Source: DATFVJ01 sp963820395 (GTDB lineage Bacteria; Actinomycetota; Actinomycetes; Streptosporangiales; Streptosporangiaceae). Taken from it: a stretch of DNA of 64,000 nucleotides. How positions within the stretch are numbered: position 1 is the stretch's first letter; every line of letters begins with the position of its first letter. Under the pieces are notes generated by a model. That model saw only the letters and a program-made list of their open reading frames with translations, was not told the origin of the DNA and ran no database searches. Of the stretch, positions 8,023 through 16,875 are shown piece by piece. The position numbers and the translations under genes were made by a program. The stretch spans positions 239,154 to 303,153 of the forward strand of contig CAWGAE010000009.1 in assembly GCA_963820395.1 (NCBI GenBank), given 5' to 3'.

Positions 8023-9705
8023 ATGCCTGTGACGGCGCCCGAGGACCCGGCGCGCGCGGCGATCGTGACCGTCGACGACGACCCCGGGGTCTCCCGGGCG
8101 GTGGCCCGCGATTTGCGGCGGCGCTACGGCGAGAGCCACCGCGTCCTACGCGCCGAGTCGCCGGATGCGGCCCTGGACGCGCTGCGTCAGATGAAGCTCC
8201 GCGGTGACCAGGTCGCGGTGATCCTCGCGGATTACCGGATGCCGCAGATGAGCGGCATCGACTTCCTCGAACAGGCGATGGACCTGTACCCGGGGGCCCG
8301 GCGCGTGCTGCTCACCGCCTACGCGGATACCGGCGCCGCGATCGACGCGATCAACGTCGTCGATCTCGACCACTACCTGCTCAAGCCATGGGATCCGCCG
8401 GAGGAGAAGCTCTACCCGGTGGTCGACGCCCTGCTCGAGGCGTGGCTGGAGTCGGATTACCGGCCGGTACCTGAGACCAAGGTGGTCGGTCACCGCTGGT
8501 CGGCGCGTTCGTCGGAGGTCCGCGATTTCCTGGCCCGCAACCAGGTGCCCTACCGCTGGTACCTGTCAGACGAGCCCGAGGGTGAGCGGCTGCTCGCGGC
8601 TGCGGGCGCCGATGGGCTCGCGCTGCCCGTCGTGATCACGGCCGACGGCGAGGCGCTGGTGGAACCCACCGACGCCCAGCTTGCCGATCGGGTGGGCCTG
8701 TCCACCACGCCGTCGGCCAGCTTCTACGACCTCGTCGTCATCGGCGCCGGCCCCGCCGGTCTCGGCGCTGCGGTCTACGGCGCGTCCGAAGGGCTGCGCA
8801 CCGTGCTTGTCGAGCGCACCGCGGCCGGCGGGCAGGCCGGGCAGAGCTCGCGGATCGAAAACTACCTCGGCTTCCCCGACGGCGTGTCCGGCGCGCAGCT
8901 GACCGATCGGGCGCGGCGGCAGGCCGCCAAGTTCGGGGCCGAAATGCTGACCGCCCGTGAGGTTGTCGGACTCGAGATCAACGGTTCGGCCCGCACCGTC
9001 CGGTTCGCCGACGGCGACGGCATCGACGCCCACACCGTCATCCTTGCCACCGGCGTCTCCTACCGGCAGCTGACCGGGCCCGGCCTGGGCGCGCTGACCG
9101 GGCGCGGGGTGTTCTACGGATCCTCGCTGACCGAGTCGGCCGGCTGCGCCGGGCAGGACGTGTACATCGTCGGCGGCGCGAACTCGGCCGGGCAGGCGGC
9201 GGTCTACCTGTCACGAGGCGCCCGCTCGGTGACGATCCTGGTCCGGGGGTCCTCGCTCGGGGCGTCGATGTCCTACTACCTCATCCAGCAGATCACGAAG
9301 ATCCCTGCGATCTCGGTCCGCACCTGCACCGAGGTCGCGGCCGCGTACGGCAGCGATCATCTGGAGCGGCTGACCCTGCGCGACAGTAAGACGGCTGCGA
9401 CCGAGACGGTCGACGCGCAGTGGCTCTTCGTCTTCATCGGTGCCGAACCACGCACGGATTGGCTGGACGGCGTGGTGGTCCGGGATGACCGCGGCTTCGT
9501 CGTGGCCGGCCCGGACCTGTCCGTCGACGGACAGCGGCCGCGGGGCTGGACGCTTGACCGTGCGCCATACCATCTGGAGACCAGCGTCCCGGGCGTGTTC
9601 GTGGCCGGCGACGCTCGGGCGGAGTCGGCCAAGCGGGTCGCCTCCGCGGTCGGGGAGGGTGCCATGGCTGTGATGCTCGTGCACAGGTACCTGGAGAAGC
9701 TATGA
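8023..9705 (+). CDS. receiver domain-thioredoxin reductase-like FAD protein fusion
   Basis: A 560-aa protein. Residues about 12-140 are a response-regulator receiver (TVDDDPG, phosphoacceptor Asp70 in LADYRMP, and Lys in LKPWD). Residues about 150-225 are a glutaredoxin-like segment without cysteines. Residues about 235-560 are a pyridine-nucleotide disulfide oxidoreductase fold (VIGAGPAGLG, GGQAGQSSRIENYLGFP, VIVGG-type NADPH loop, VFVAGDAR). The redox CxxC of thioredoxin reductase is absent: the equivalent stretch reads FYGSSLTESAGCAG. The stop overlaps the next start (ATGA), giving an operon with a sensor kinase and a zinc-finger protein. It probably couples FAD/NADPH redox state to signalling; that role is inferred. 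Confidence 0.9.
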   Translation: MPVTAPEDPARAAIVTVDDDPGVSRAVARDLRRRYGESHRVLRAESPDAALDALRQMKLRGDQVAVILADYRMPQMSGIDFLEQAMDLYPGARRVLLTAYADTGAAIDAINVVDLDHYLLKPWDPPEEKLYPVVDALLEAWLESDYRPVPETKVVGHRWSARSSEVRDFLARNQVPYRWYLSDEPEGERLLAAAGADGLALPVVITADGEALVEPTDAQLADRVGLSTTPSASFYDLVVIGAGPAGLGAAVYGASEGLRTVLVERTAAGGQAGQSSRIENYLGFPDGVSGAQLTDRARRQAAKFGAEMLTAREVVGLEINGSARTVRFADGDGIDAHTVILATGVSYRQLTGPGLGALTGRGVFYGSSLTESAGCAGQDVYIVGGANSAGQAAVYLSRGARSVTILVRGSSLGASMSYYLIQQITKIPAISVRTCTEVAAAYGSDHLERLTLRDSKTAATETVDAQWLFVFIGAEPRTDWLDGVVVRDDRGFVVAGPDLSVDGQRPRGWTLDRAPYHLETSVPGVFVAGDARAESAKRVASAVGEGAMAVMLVHRYLEKL

Positions 9706-11144
9706 CCGGAAAGGAAGGACCGCTCCCGTGCAGCCCGGACGAGCTGCGCACGCTGTTCCTGTTCGAGAAGCTGAACGACGATCAGCTGGCGTGGCTGTGC
9801 CGCAACGGGCATGTCGAGCGCATCGAGCCCGGTCCCGTGTACGTCGAGGGTGAACCCGCAGCCTGCTTCTATGTGCTCCTCGAGGGCGCCTTGGTGCTGT
9901 CACGCCGGGTTGGCGCGGACGACGTTGATATCACGCGCACCTCCGGCCGTGGTGTGTACGCCGGGGCGTTCATGGCCTACCTCGGTGACCGGGTGCCGCA
10001 GACCTACAACAACTCGCTGCGGGTAACCGAGCGCTCGCGGTTCTTCGTGCTCGAGGCCGCGGCGTACGCGCAGCTGATGCGCGAGTGGTTCCCGATGGCG
10101 GTGCACCTGCTCGAGGGGTTGTTCTTCGGCGCCCAGAGCGCGCAGCAGGCCCTCGGCCAGCGTGAACGGCTGCTCGCGCTCGGCACGCTCTCCGCCGGGC
10201 TCACCCATGAGCTCAACAACCCCGCGGCCGCCGCCGTGCGCGCCACGTCCGCGCTACGCGAGCGGGTTGCCGGGATGCGGCACAAGCTGGGCATGATCGC
10301 GGCCGGGCCGTACGACCGGGCCGCCCTGGAGACACTGATCCGGCTGCAGGAAGACGCGGCGGAGCACGTCTCGAAGGCGGCCACGCTCAGCCCGCTCGAG
10401 GCGTCCGATCGTGAGGATGCCGTCGCGAACTGGCTCGACGATCACGGCATCGCGGGCGGGTGGGACCTCGCACCGACCTTCGTGCAGGCCGGTCTGGAGA
10501 CCGGCTGGCTCGACAAGGTGGCGGCCACCGTCGGGGACGCGACCCTCGAGGGCGCGCTGCGCTGGCTGAACTACACGGTCGAGACCGAGCTGCTGATGAA
10601 CGAGATCGAGGACTCCACCGGCCGGATCTCGACCCTGGTCGCCGCGGCCAAGCAGTACTCGCAGCTGGACCGCGCGCCCTACCAGGTCGTTGACGTGCAC
10701 GAACTGCTCGATAGCACGCTGCTGACGCTCGGCGGGAAGATCGGCCCGGGCATCAACGTGGTAAAGGACTACGACCGGGCGCTGCCCGCGATCCCCGCCT
10801 ACGCGGCCGAGCTCAATCAGGTCTGGACGAACTTGATCGACAACGCGGTGGCCGCGATGAACGGCAACGGCACGCTGACCGTGCGCACCGGGCAGGACCG
10901 TGACCGGCTGCTGGTCGAGGTCGGCGACACCGGCCCCGGCGTGCCCGAGGAGATCCGTGAGCGGATCTTCGAGCCCTTCTTCACTACCAAGCCGGTTGGC
11001 GAGGGTACCGGGCTCGGGCTCGATATCTCGTGGCGCATCGTGGTGAAAAAGCACCACGGAGACCTGCGGGTGGAGTCGGTACCTGGCGACACCCGCTTTC
11101 GTGTCTGGCTTCCGCTCGCCGGCGCGGAGACACCGGGTGCCTGA
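9702..11144 (+). CDS. cyclic-nucleotide-binding-domain histidine kinase
   Basis: A 480-aa protein. Residues about 10-135 form a cNMP-binding/CAP-like beta barrel (LFLFEKLNDDQLAWL, then GVYAGAFMAYLGD). A dimerisation/phosphoacceptor helix carries His in LSAGLTHELNNP (about residue 169). A HATPase domain follows with N box (NQVWTNLIDNAVAAM), G1 (GDTGPGVP) and G2 (GEGTGLGLDI). There are no membrane segments, so it is cytosolic. It is coupled by ATGA to the receiver-FAD protein, the presumed phosphorylation partner. Confidence 0.92.
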   Translation: MTGKEGPLPCSPDELRTLFLFEKLNDDQLAWLCRNGHVERIEPGPVYVEGEPAACFYVLLEGALVLSRRVGADDVDITRTSGRGVYAGAFMAYLGDRVPQTYNNSLRVTERSRFFVLEAAAYAQLMREWFPMAVHLLEGLFFGAQSAQQALGQRERLLALGTLSAGLTHELNNPAAAAVRATSALRERVAGMRHKLGMIAAGPYDRAALETLIRLQEDAAEHVSKAATLSPLEASDREDAVANWLDDHGIAGGWDLAPTFVQAGLETGWLDKVAATVGDATLEGALRWLNYTVETELLMNEIEDSTGRISTLVAAAKQYSQLDRAPYQVVDVHELLDSTLLTLGGKIGPGINVVKDYDRALPAIPAYAAELNQVWTNLIDNAVAAMNGNGTLTVRTGQDRDRLLVEVGDTGPGVPEEIRERIFEPFFTTKPVGEGTGLGLDISWRIVVKKHHGDLRVESVPGDTRFRVWLPLAGAETPGA

Positions 11145-11248
11145 TCGCCCGGGTGCGCCACGCCGGCACCCGGCAGCGCCGCCGCACGGCCAGCGGCAGG
11201 TGTGCATCCACAGCGCGTGGTCTGGCGGCATTCACCGAGGAGACCCGA

Positions 11249-11596
11249 ATGACGAACGTGCCAGGAATCGATCCGACCGTCCCGCCTAGCGGTACCGGCT
11301 GCGCCGAGTGTGACGCCGTCGGCGGGTGGTGGCTGCACCTGCGCCGATGTGCCCAGTGCGGGCACATCGGCTGCTGCGACACCTCGCCCTCGCAGCACGC
11401 GAGCGCACACGCCGCGGCCACCAATCACCCGATCATCCGCAGCTTCGAACCCGGGGAGTCGTGGTTCTGGAGCTACGTGACTGAAGAGTTCTATGCGGGC
11501 CTGCCACTTGCCCCGCCGGAGGATCACCCGCGCGACCAGCCCGTCCCGGGCCCGGCCGGCCGCGTTCCCGCCGACTGGCAAGATCACTTGCACTGA
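11249..11596 (+). CDS. UBP-type zinc finger protein
   Basis: A 115-aa protein. Cys/His spacing CAEC...CAQCGHIGCCD...HASAH, then HPIIRSFEPGESWFW, is the ZnF-UBP fold known in bacteria as a small stand-alone domain. CGAGGAGA precedes the ATG at 11249. It follows the kinase by about 100 bp and completes a three-gene redox-signalling set seen in actinobacteria. In eukaryotes the fold binds free ubiquitin C-termini; the bacterial ligand is unknown. Confidence 0.88.
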   Translation: MTNVPGIDPTVPPSGTGCAECDAVGGWWLHLRRCAQCGHIGCCDTSPSQHASAHAAATNHPIIRSFEPGESWFWSYVTEEFYAGLPLAPPEDHPRDQPVPGPAGRVPADWQDHLH

Positions 11597-11947
11597 CCAC
11601 GTTCGGCGACTTCGGCTCGCCTGCCATCGGCAAGCCGGACGTACCGCGCGTCACCAACCGCAACGTGAGGTCTGCACGGACTACCAGCGGGTCGTGAAGC
11701 AACGGACCGCCGCGAGTGCCCGCGGCCCCCGGCACGTTGGCGCCCGCCGCCGCGGTGACCAGGGCCTGCTACGGTGAACGTCTACCCGGGCAGACCACGG
11801 AACGGCCATCTGACCAGGTCGGCCGCGGCTTTGCGGTCGCACAGCCGGGCGTAGCGGGGCTTACCGGCAGGCGTGTGGACGTGAACCTCTCGCTGGAAAT
11901 GGCCAATCGGCGCAGCGCCGGCTTACACTCGCCCGAAAGGTGGTGAC
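11597..11947. other. intergenic region without a recognisable gene
   Basis: About 350 bp with only short overlapping frames. CTTACACTCGCCCG just before 11948 may hold a -10 region. Nothing else is supported. Confidence 0.5.
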
Positions 11948-12190
11948 ATGGACGATGACGCCGGTCGGTTCCTCGATCTGATCCACGGCCTCGAGGAGAT
12001 CACCGACACCATCACCGCGGAGCGGGCCCACGCCCAGTTCGATGAGATCACCCTCCAGGTGTTCTGGAAGCAGTGGCCGCGTATCTCCGCATGGGCCGGG
12101 TCGCTGTGGAGGATGCTCTCGGAGGAGCTGGCAGGGCCGGCTGCTCCGCAGGGGGATCCAGAACTCGATGAGGTCGGGGGAAGTGGCTGA
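11948..12190 (+). CDS. small acidic hypothetical protein
   Basis: An 80-aa protein with GAAAGGTGGTG immediately before the ATG. It is acidic and helical (RFLDLIHGLEEI) with a Trp-rich middle (FWKQWPRISAWAGSLW). No domain is recognised. The end overlaps a truncated CBS-domain frame. Confidence 0.5.
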   Translation: MDDDAGRFLDLIHGLEEITDTITAERAHAQFDEITLQVFWKQWPRISAWAGSLWRMLSEELAGPAAPQGDPELDEVGGSG

Positions 12191-12308
12191 GGGCCCGCGC
12201 GAGGGCGGCGGCACCGCCCGGGTGACGGTGCGAGACCTCATGCACACGGGCGTGGTGACCGCTACTCCGGAGACCTCGGTGGCGAGCGCCGCTGAAACGG
12301 CCGCGTAG
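12168..12308 (+). pseudogene. truncated CBS-domain gene
   Basis: A 46-codon frame whose residues TVRDLMHTGVVTATPETSV match the first strand and helix of a CBS domain, then ends at a TAG. Normal CBS pairs need about 120 residues, so only the beginning survives. Confidence 0.5.
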
Positions 12309-12451
12309 GCCACTGTCCGTGGCAGCCGCTGTAGCTCAGGCCGTGGTGGCCGGGTTCCGGCAGGCCGGGGCAGTCGCTGTAGCACAGGCCGCGCAGGCGG
12401 CCGTCCGTGGCGGAATTTATCGGGCAGCTCGGACCAGGGCGCGGCCGATGA

Positions 12452-12472
12452 GGTGGCGGTTCTTCCGCCACC
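12452..12472 (-). terminator. hairpin downstream of the tRNA-like gene
   Basis: GGTGGCGG and CCGCCACC form a perfect 8-bp stem with a 5-base loop, about 36 bases beyond the 3' end of the tRNA-like gene on the minus strand. There is no U tract, so termination is only plausible. Confidence 0.4.
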
Positions 12473-12507
12473 GAACCGGGCAGGGTGGTGAGCATAATGA
12501 CCAAGTT

Positions 12508-12607
12508 TGGCGGCATAGCAGGGAATCGAACCCTGCACGGTGAAGGGGACTTAATCCCACGTACCCACCCGGCGCCTTGCCGACCGGTGTCCAACCAGCT
12601 CTATGCC
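12508..12607 (-). tRNA. tRNA-like gene with encoded GCCA end and unclear anticodon
   Basis: A perfect 7-bp acceptor stem (GGCATAG/CTATGCC), a 5-6-bp T stem with TTCGATT loop, and an encoded GCCA end define a transcription unit of 100 nt. A D-arm-like CTGG-TTGGACA-CCGG follows the acceptor. The central part is too long for a normal tRNA. The only clear small hairpin, GGG-ATTAAGT-CCC, would put UAA in the anticodon position but leaves about 25 extra bases before it and no normal variable arm. Discriminator G73 and the length are like Ser and Sec tRNAs. An AT-rich promoter-like stretch lies just upstream (12608-12640). Options are a functional odd tRNA, a selC/allo-tRNA-like species, or a degenerate tRNA. 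Confidence 0.55.
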
Positions 12608-12819
12608 ATGGGCTAAATATTGTTACATTTCTAGGTTCGTCCTGTCTGGCTTTCCAGTTTAGAGACATTCGTCCCGCGATCACGCGACGACAGTCACCGC
12701 ACCAAGGACCGCGCGGGGAACGGCAACCGGGGGCATTGGCCCTGGCGGCCTGGCTTCGCCTCGCAGCTCACGGTCGAGACTGGCGAGTAGCCTGTGCAGC
12801 GGTATCGCCAGCGACCCGG

Positions 12820-13167
12820 TCAGCTCTTGTGCAGCAAGGTGTAGCGGACCGTCTGGACCCGGATCATGCCGTCGCTGAACACGAAGGTGTCGATACCGTC
12901 CTCGACCCGGGTCGCGGCTGCGTCGGCCGCCCACTCAAGGAAGAGGATGTCGTTCTCGTAAAGCTGGGTCTTGAGTTCCCAGTTCGCGTCCGGCACATCG
13001 GCGAGCAGTTGAGTGAACGTCGCCCGCACACCCTCCTTGCCGCGCTTGACACCGGCCGGCGAGATGAAGATCGCGTCGTCCGTGTAGTCGGCGACGATCT
13101 CATCCAGGTCGCCCGCGCCGAGCGCCTGAGCATGGTGGTTGAACGCTTCCTCTGGCGTGCGCGTCAT
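12820..13167 (-). CDS. SnoaL-like/NTF2-fold protein
   Basis: A 115-aa single-domain protein of the nuclear transport factor 2-like family (HHAQALGAGDLDEIVADYTDDAIF opens the fold, and a C-terminal VQTVRYTLL strand closes it). ATG 13167 is preceded by GGAGGGG. Such proteins are small hydrolases, isomerases or ligand binders; no substrate is predictable. Confidence 0.85.
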   Translation of the reverse strand: MTRTPEEAFNHHAQALGAGDLDEIVADYTDDAIFISPAGVKRGKEGVRATFTQLLADVPDANWELKTQLYENDILFLEWAADAAATRVEDGIDTFVFSDGMIRVQTVRYTLLHKS

Positions 13168-13289
13168 CCTCGTCGTCCCCTCCGCCTCGGGTATCGGTTT
13201 TCTGACTGTCCAGATACACCGGTTGCAGACACACCGTGCGGCCACCCGGACATCGCCGGACAGGGCCGAAAGACCCTTTCCCTGCGATC

Positions 13290-13333
13290 AGCGGCAGCCT
13301 CGGCCGCGGTGAATGGCAGCCTTGGCCGCGGTG
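13290..13333. repeat. two 22-bp direct repeats
   Basis: GGCAGCCTCGGCCGCGGTGA and its near copy GGCAGCCTTGGCCGCGGTGA sit in tandem, with a third partial copy, between the divergent NTF2-like and membrane-protein genes. Confidence 0.6.
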
Positions 13334-13470
13334 AGCGGCAGCGGACCCGGTGGCCCACCGGGTGCCCGGCATCCGGACTGGTGGCGTCTGGTTGTTAGGC
13401 GGCCGCGACACGCCGGCGTTCGCGTGGCGTGCCCCGCCGCTGCAACGAGGGCCAATGTACGATCACCGGC

Positions 13471-14169
13471 ATGAACCCACTTTCCGGCGTTCTGGGCGAA
13501 GCCTGGAAGCTGTACCGGGCGCACGCCGCCCACTTCCTCACGATCTCCTTTGTCATCTACCTCGTGGCCGCGATCATTACCGGGCTGCTCACCGAGTTCG
13601 CCGGCTTTTTCGGGGCCCTGCTCGCCGCGATCGTCGGGATTGTGGCCGCCTTCCTGGTGCAGGCGACGCTGGTCAAGGCGGTGCAGGACGTACGCGATGG
13701 GCGCGCGGACCTGTCTTTCGGCGAGACGGTCTCCGCGGCAACGCCGTATCTCGGCCGCGTCGCCCTCGCGTCGATCCCGGCCGGCATCGCGATCGCGATC
13801 GGGTTCATGCTGCTCATCGTGCCCGGGTTGATCCTGCTCACCATCTGGTCGCTGATCGTCCCTGTGATTGTCATCGGCGGGTCGAAGGCACTTTCGTCCT
13901 TCGGCCGCAGCTGGGTACTCGTGCGCGGCTCCGGATGGCATGTGTTCGGCACCTACGTGCTGGTTTTCCTGATCCTCATCGTCTTCGACATCGTGCTCGG
14001 GCTGATTATGTCGGCGCTGCCCGCGCTGGTGAGAGACGGCATCAGCACGGTCATCGCCGGGACCCTTGTCGCCCCATTCCTCGCGCTCGTTGTCACGCTG
14101 ATCTACTACCGGCTCTATGCCGCCCGCAGCGGCGGGGCGAGCCCGGACGCGGGACCTGGCATGGTTTGA
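13471..14169 (+). CDS. multi-pass membrane protein (YciC-like)
   Basis: A 232-aa protein with about six transmembrane helices, including a Gly/Ala-rich pair at residues about 20-70, a hairpin around FMLLIVPGLILLTIWSLIVPVIVI, and a last pair after residue 165. SFGRSWVLVRG in the cytosolic loop is typical of YciC-like and glycerophosphodiesterase membrane-domain proteins. ATG 13471 is chosen because the membrane protein starts there (MNPLSGVLGEAW). The function is unknown. Confidence 0.8.
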   Translation: MNPLSGVLGEAWKLYRAHAAHFLTISFVIYLVAAIITGLLTEFAGFFGALLAAIVGIVAAFLVQATLVKAVQDVRDGRADLSFGETVSAATPYLGRVALASIPAGIAIAIGFMLLIVPGLILLTIWSLIVPVIVIGGSKALSSFGRSWVLVRGSGWHVFGTYVLVFLILIVFDIVLGLIMSALPALVRDGISTVIAGTLVAPFLALVVTLIYYRLYAARSGGASPDAGPGMV

Positions 14170-14289
14170 GGCGCCGCCGCCCAGGTCTCGTCAAGCAGGC
14201 GCGCACGGGCTCAGATTCCCGCATCCGCGCCGCCGTTATGCATGTGCTCGGGCATTCACCGCCCCCGGCGGGCGATCGCGGCCATGTGC

Positions 14290-14582
14290 GCGGCGATAAA
14301 GCCGGCCCGTCCCCGGATTCTGGGCGCGCCGGGATATGCGCGTGCTGCGCCCGGATGTGTCGGCATGGCGGTCATTTCTGTGCTTTTGCTGGAGGTTTGG
14401 CAGAACGATAGCCGCATGATCTGGCGCCTGGACAAAGAAAGTAGCAGCGGAGCCATTGTCACTGAGAGTTACTTGATCAATACTTTCAGTTATTAATCGG
14501 GGAGGCTTCGCCGGTCCGCTCTCGACGACGCCACGCTGTCCCGGCTTCCACCGGTATGAACTCCTGCTTTGGGGACGGGATC
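14290..14582 (+). promoter_or_regulatory. long leader shared with a paralogous gene (copy 1)
   Basis: About 290 bases before the FnIII protein align with the region before its paralogue at 16876: GCGGCGATAAA, GATATGCGCG, GGTTTGGC, CGCCTGG, a TACTTTCAGTTATTAATC AT-rich block, and TATGAACTCCTGCTT just before the start. Conservation of a non-coding block this long suggests a shared promoter plus a 5' UTR element. Confidence 0.5.
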
Positions 14583-16301
14583 ATGCACAGGAAACTCGTG
14601 TTCATTCTGACCATGCTTGCCATGGTCATCGGATCACTAAGCCAGGCGGCAGCCGCGTCGGCGGCCAGTGCGGCGCACGCCCGGACGCCGGCGTTCATCG
14701 TCACGGACCGTGCGACGGCCGGCATCCGGGTGGCGGCGGCGAGGCGTCTCCCGGCCCATAGCTCACGTCTTCGAACGCGGGAAAAACAACGATCCCACTC
14801 CGATCTGCTCAACCCAAGCGCGCCGAAGGGCGCGGCGATCCCTGCCAGTTACGGCCCGGCGACCCGGCTGACCCGGCCCATACCCGCCCAGCACCTGAGC
14901 AGCCCCCAGCGAGCGACGGGTGTGGTCCCGTTCCAGGGGCCTCCGGCGACTCCGGGATCTCCTCCTGCCGCGCCGGCCAACTTGTCGGGCAAGATCTCCG
15001 GATCGCCGCCACAGGTGACACTGAATTGGACGAACAACGCGAGCCCGCCCGCGACGCAGGTCACGATCGAGCGGTCGACCGACTCTGGATTTGCCACCAA
15101 CCCGGCGTTCTTCGCTGTGGCCGGCGATGTCGCGACCTACACTGACTCGACGGTGGTGACGGGCGCGACGTACTACTACCAGGTGCGGGCGGAAACCAGT
15201 TTTGGCGTCTCGAGCACGTGGTCGAGCACGTGGTCGACGGCAGCCGCAGCGCCGAGCGGCTTTAGCGGCGCGATCTCGGCAACGCCGTCGGTGACACTGA
15301 CGTGGACGAACGCCGACCAGACATCGCCACCCATGACGCCGTCGGCGACGCAGTTGGTGATCCAGCGAGCGGTCGACGCCGGATTCACCCAGGATGTGAT
15401 CAACTTTACCGTCGCAGGGACCGCCACGAGCTACATCGACTCGACCGTGGTGACGGGCGTGACGTACTACTACCAGGTGCAGGCGGAGAACCAGCTCAGC
15501 AGCTCCGCCTGGGTCGGTCCCTTCTCCACCGCGCCCCAGGCGCCGACCGGCCTGAGCGGCACGATCTCGTCCGGGGTCGGCGTGACCGTGATGCTGCCGC
15601 CGGGCCGGCCGCTGTACCTTCGGCCGCCACCGGGGTCGCTTGGGCCCCCGCCGGGGGCGGGGCCGTCGGTTACGCCAGGGACGCCGCCAGGGCCGTCGGT
15701 GACGCTGACGTGGACGAACAACGACACCACCCCGCCGGCGACGCAGGTGGAGATCCAGCGGGCGACCAAACCTGATTTCTCGGATGAGATCACCCTGGCC
15801 ACCACCGGCCCGGCGCCCGCCAGCTACACCGACTCGACCGTGGCGGTGGGCGCGACGTACTACTACCGGGTGCGGGCGGACGACCCGGTCAGCCACTCCG
15901 GCTGGTCCAACACCTTCGAAACGGATCCGGCCGCGCCGACGGGCCTGACCGGCACAATCGCCGCCGGGCCGCCGCTGTCGGTCACGCTGACGTGGACGAA
16001 CTCCCAGCCGACGACGCCGCCGACGACGACCCCGCCGGCGACGTTGGTGCTGATCGAGCGGGCGACCAACGCCAGGTTCACCAGGCATGTAAAAGACCTC
16101 GCCCCCACCGCCCCTACGGACACCAGTTACACCGACCCGAGTGCGGCGAAGGGCAGGTCGTACTACTACCGGGTGCAGGCGCAAGACCAGGTCAGCGACT
16201 CCCCGTGGTCGAACGTCGTCCATGTCCAGACGGCCTCGTCGGCGCACCGGCGAACCTCGTCGCACCGGCGTACGCGCCGGGCAGGGCACCAGCAAGGGTG
16301 A
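14583..16301 (+). CDS. secreted protein with fibronectin type III-like repeats
   Basis: A 572-aa exported protein. Residues 1-30 are a signal peptide (basic MHRKL, then a hydrophobic core ending AAAASAAS). After a basic linker come four FnIII-like modules with the recurring pattern VTLTWTN ... IERATD/IQRA ... SYTDSTV ... YYYRV/QA, separated by Pro-rich spacers. The C-terminus is Ser/Arg/His-rich with no anchor. The start at 14583 matches its paralogue at 16876; an in-frame ATG at 14556 lies in the conserved leader. It is probably an extracellular binding or matrix protein. Confidence 0.82.
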   Translation: MHRKLVFILTMLAMVIGSLSQAAAASAASAAHARTPAFIVTDRATAGIRVAAARRLPAHSSRLRTREKQRSHSDLLNPSAPKGAAIPASYGPATRLTRPIPAQHLSSPQRATGVVPFQGPPATPGSPPAAPANLSGKISGSPPQVTLNWTNNASPPATQVTIERSTDSGFATNPAFFAVAGDVATYTDSTVVTGATYYYQVRAETSFGVSSTWSSTWSTAAAAPSGFSGAISATPSVTLTWTNADQTSPPMTPSATQLVIQRAVDAGFTQDVINFTVAGTATSYIDSTVVTGVTYYYQVQAENQLSSSAWVGPFSTAPQAPTGLSGTISSGVGVTVMLPPGRPLYLRPPPGSLGPPPGAGPSVTPGTPPGPSVTLTWTNNDTTPPATQVEIQRATKPDFSDEITLATTGPAPASYTDSTVAVGATYYYRVRADDPVSHSGWSNTFETDPAAPTGLTGTIAAGPPLSVTLTWTNSQPTTPPTTTPPATLVLIERATNARFTRHVKDLAPTAPTDTSYTDPSAAKGRSYYYRVQAQDQVSDSPWSNVVHVQTASSAHRRTSSHRRTRRAGHQQG

Positions 16302-16425
16302 TGCCCGGCCGGGAGGGCCCCCAGGCGTCGGCCACGGCACCAGCAAGGCTGATGCCCGGCTGGGAGGCCTCCAGGCGTCGGCCACGGCATCAGCGAGGTG
16401 ATCCCCGGCTGGGAGAACCTGGTTC
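16286..16425. repeat. three degenerate ~51-bp tandem repeats
   Basis: Units starting GCACCAGCAAGG, GCACCAGCAAGG and GCATCAGCGAGG lie 50-51 bp apart. Each contains a GATGCCCGGC-type core and GGCGTCGGCCACG. They cover the last codons of the FnIII gene and the sequence after it. Confidence 0.7.
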
Positions 16426-16564
16426 GGGTGGGTCGCAGCATCAGGATCCTGGCGCTGAGCACGACCGTGCCGTGCCGTGCTTAGATTGCCCTTGCCTTAC
16501 ACGACGGTGATCGTCCTCGCGCCACGCTGAGCGGCCCCGGCACGCGCGATCGTGCCCACGTATG

Positions 16565-16875
16565 CGGCGGTAAAATCAGCCCAGACCGCGGATCCGGGGT
16601 GCGCCACGATATGCGCGCGCCACGCCGATATATGCAGGTCTTGCGTTATTTCCATGCTTTAATAGGTGGTTTGGCCAAAGTCTTTTGGTAGCTCGGAAGA
16701 GACGACGGTCACAAGATCTGCCGCCTGGGAGAAAGCCGCAGACAGCACCTTGTCGCGGAGGGTTAGATACTTAATACTTTGAGTTATCAACCTGGGAGGG
16801 TCGCCGTCCTGTTGCGGACGACGGCATACTGTCCCGGCTTTATCGGTATGAACTCCTGCTTCGGGGGACGGGATC
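16565..16875 (+). promoter_or_regulatory. long leader shared with a paralogous gene (copy 2)
   Basis: Matches the leader at 14290-14582 in the same order: GCGGCGGTAAA, GATATGCGCG, GGTTTGGC, GCCGCCTGG, TACTTTGAGTTATCAACC and TATGAACTCCTGCTTCGGGGGACGGGATC-like bases before the ATG. Spacing to the start is similar (about 310 versus 290). Confidence 0.5.

Noticed and set aside
14763..16385. 540-codon minus-strand frame across the FnIII gene
   Set aside because: Arg/Gly-rich, without domains, exactly antisense to recognised FnIII modules.
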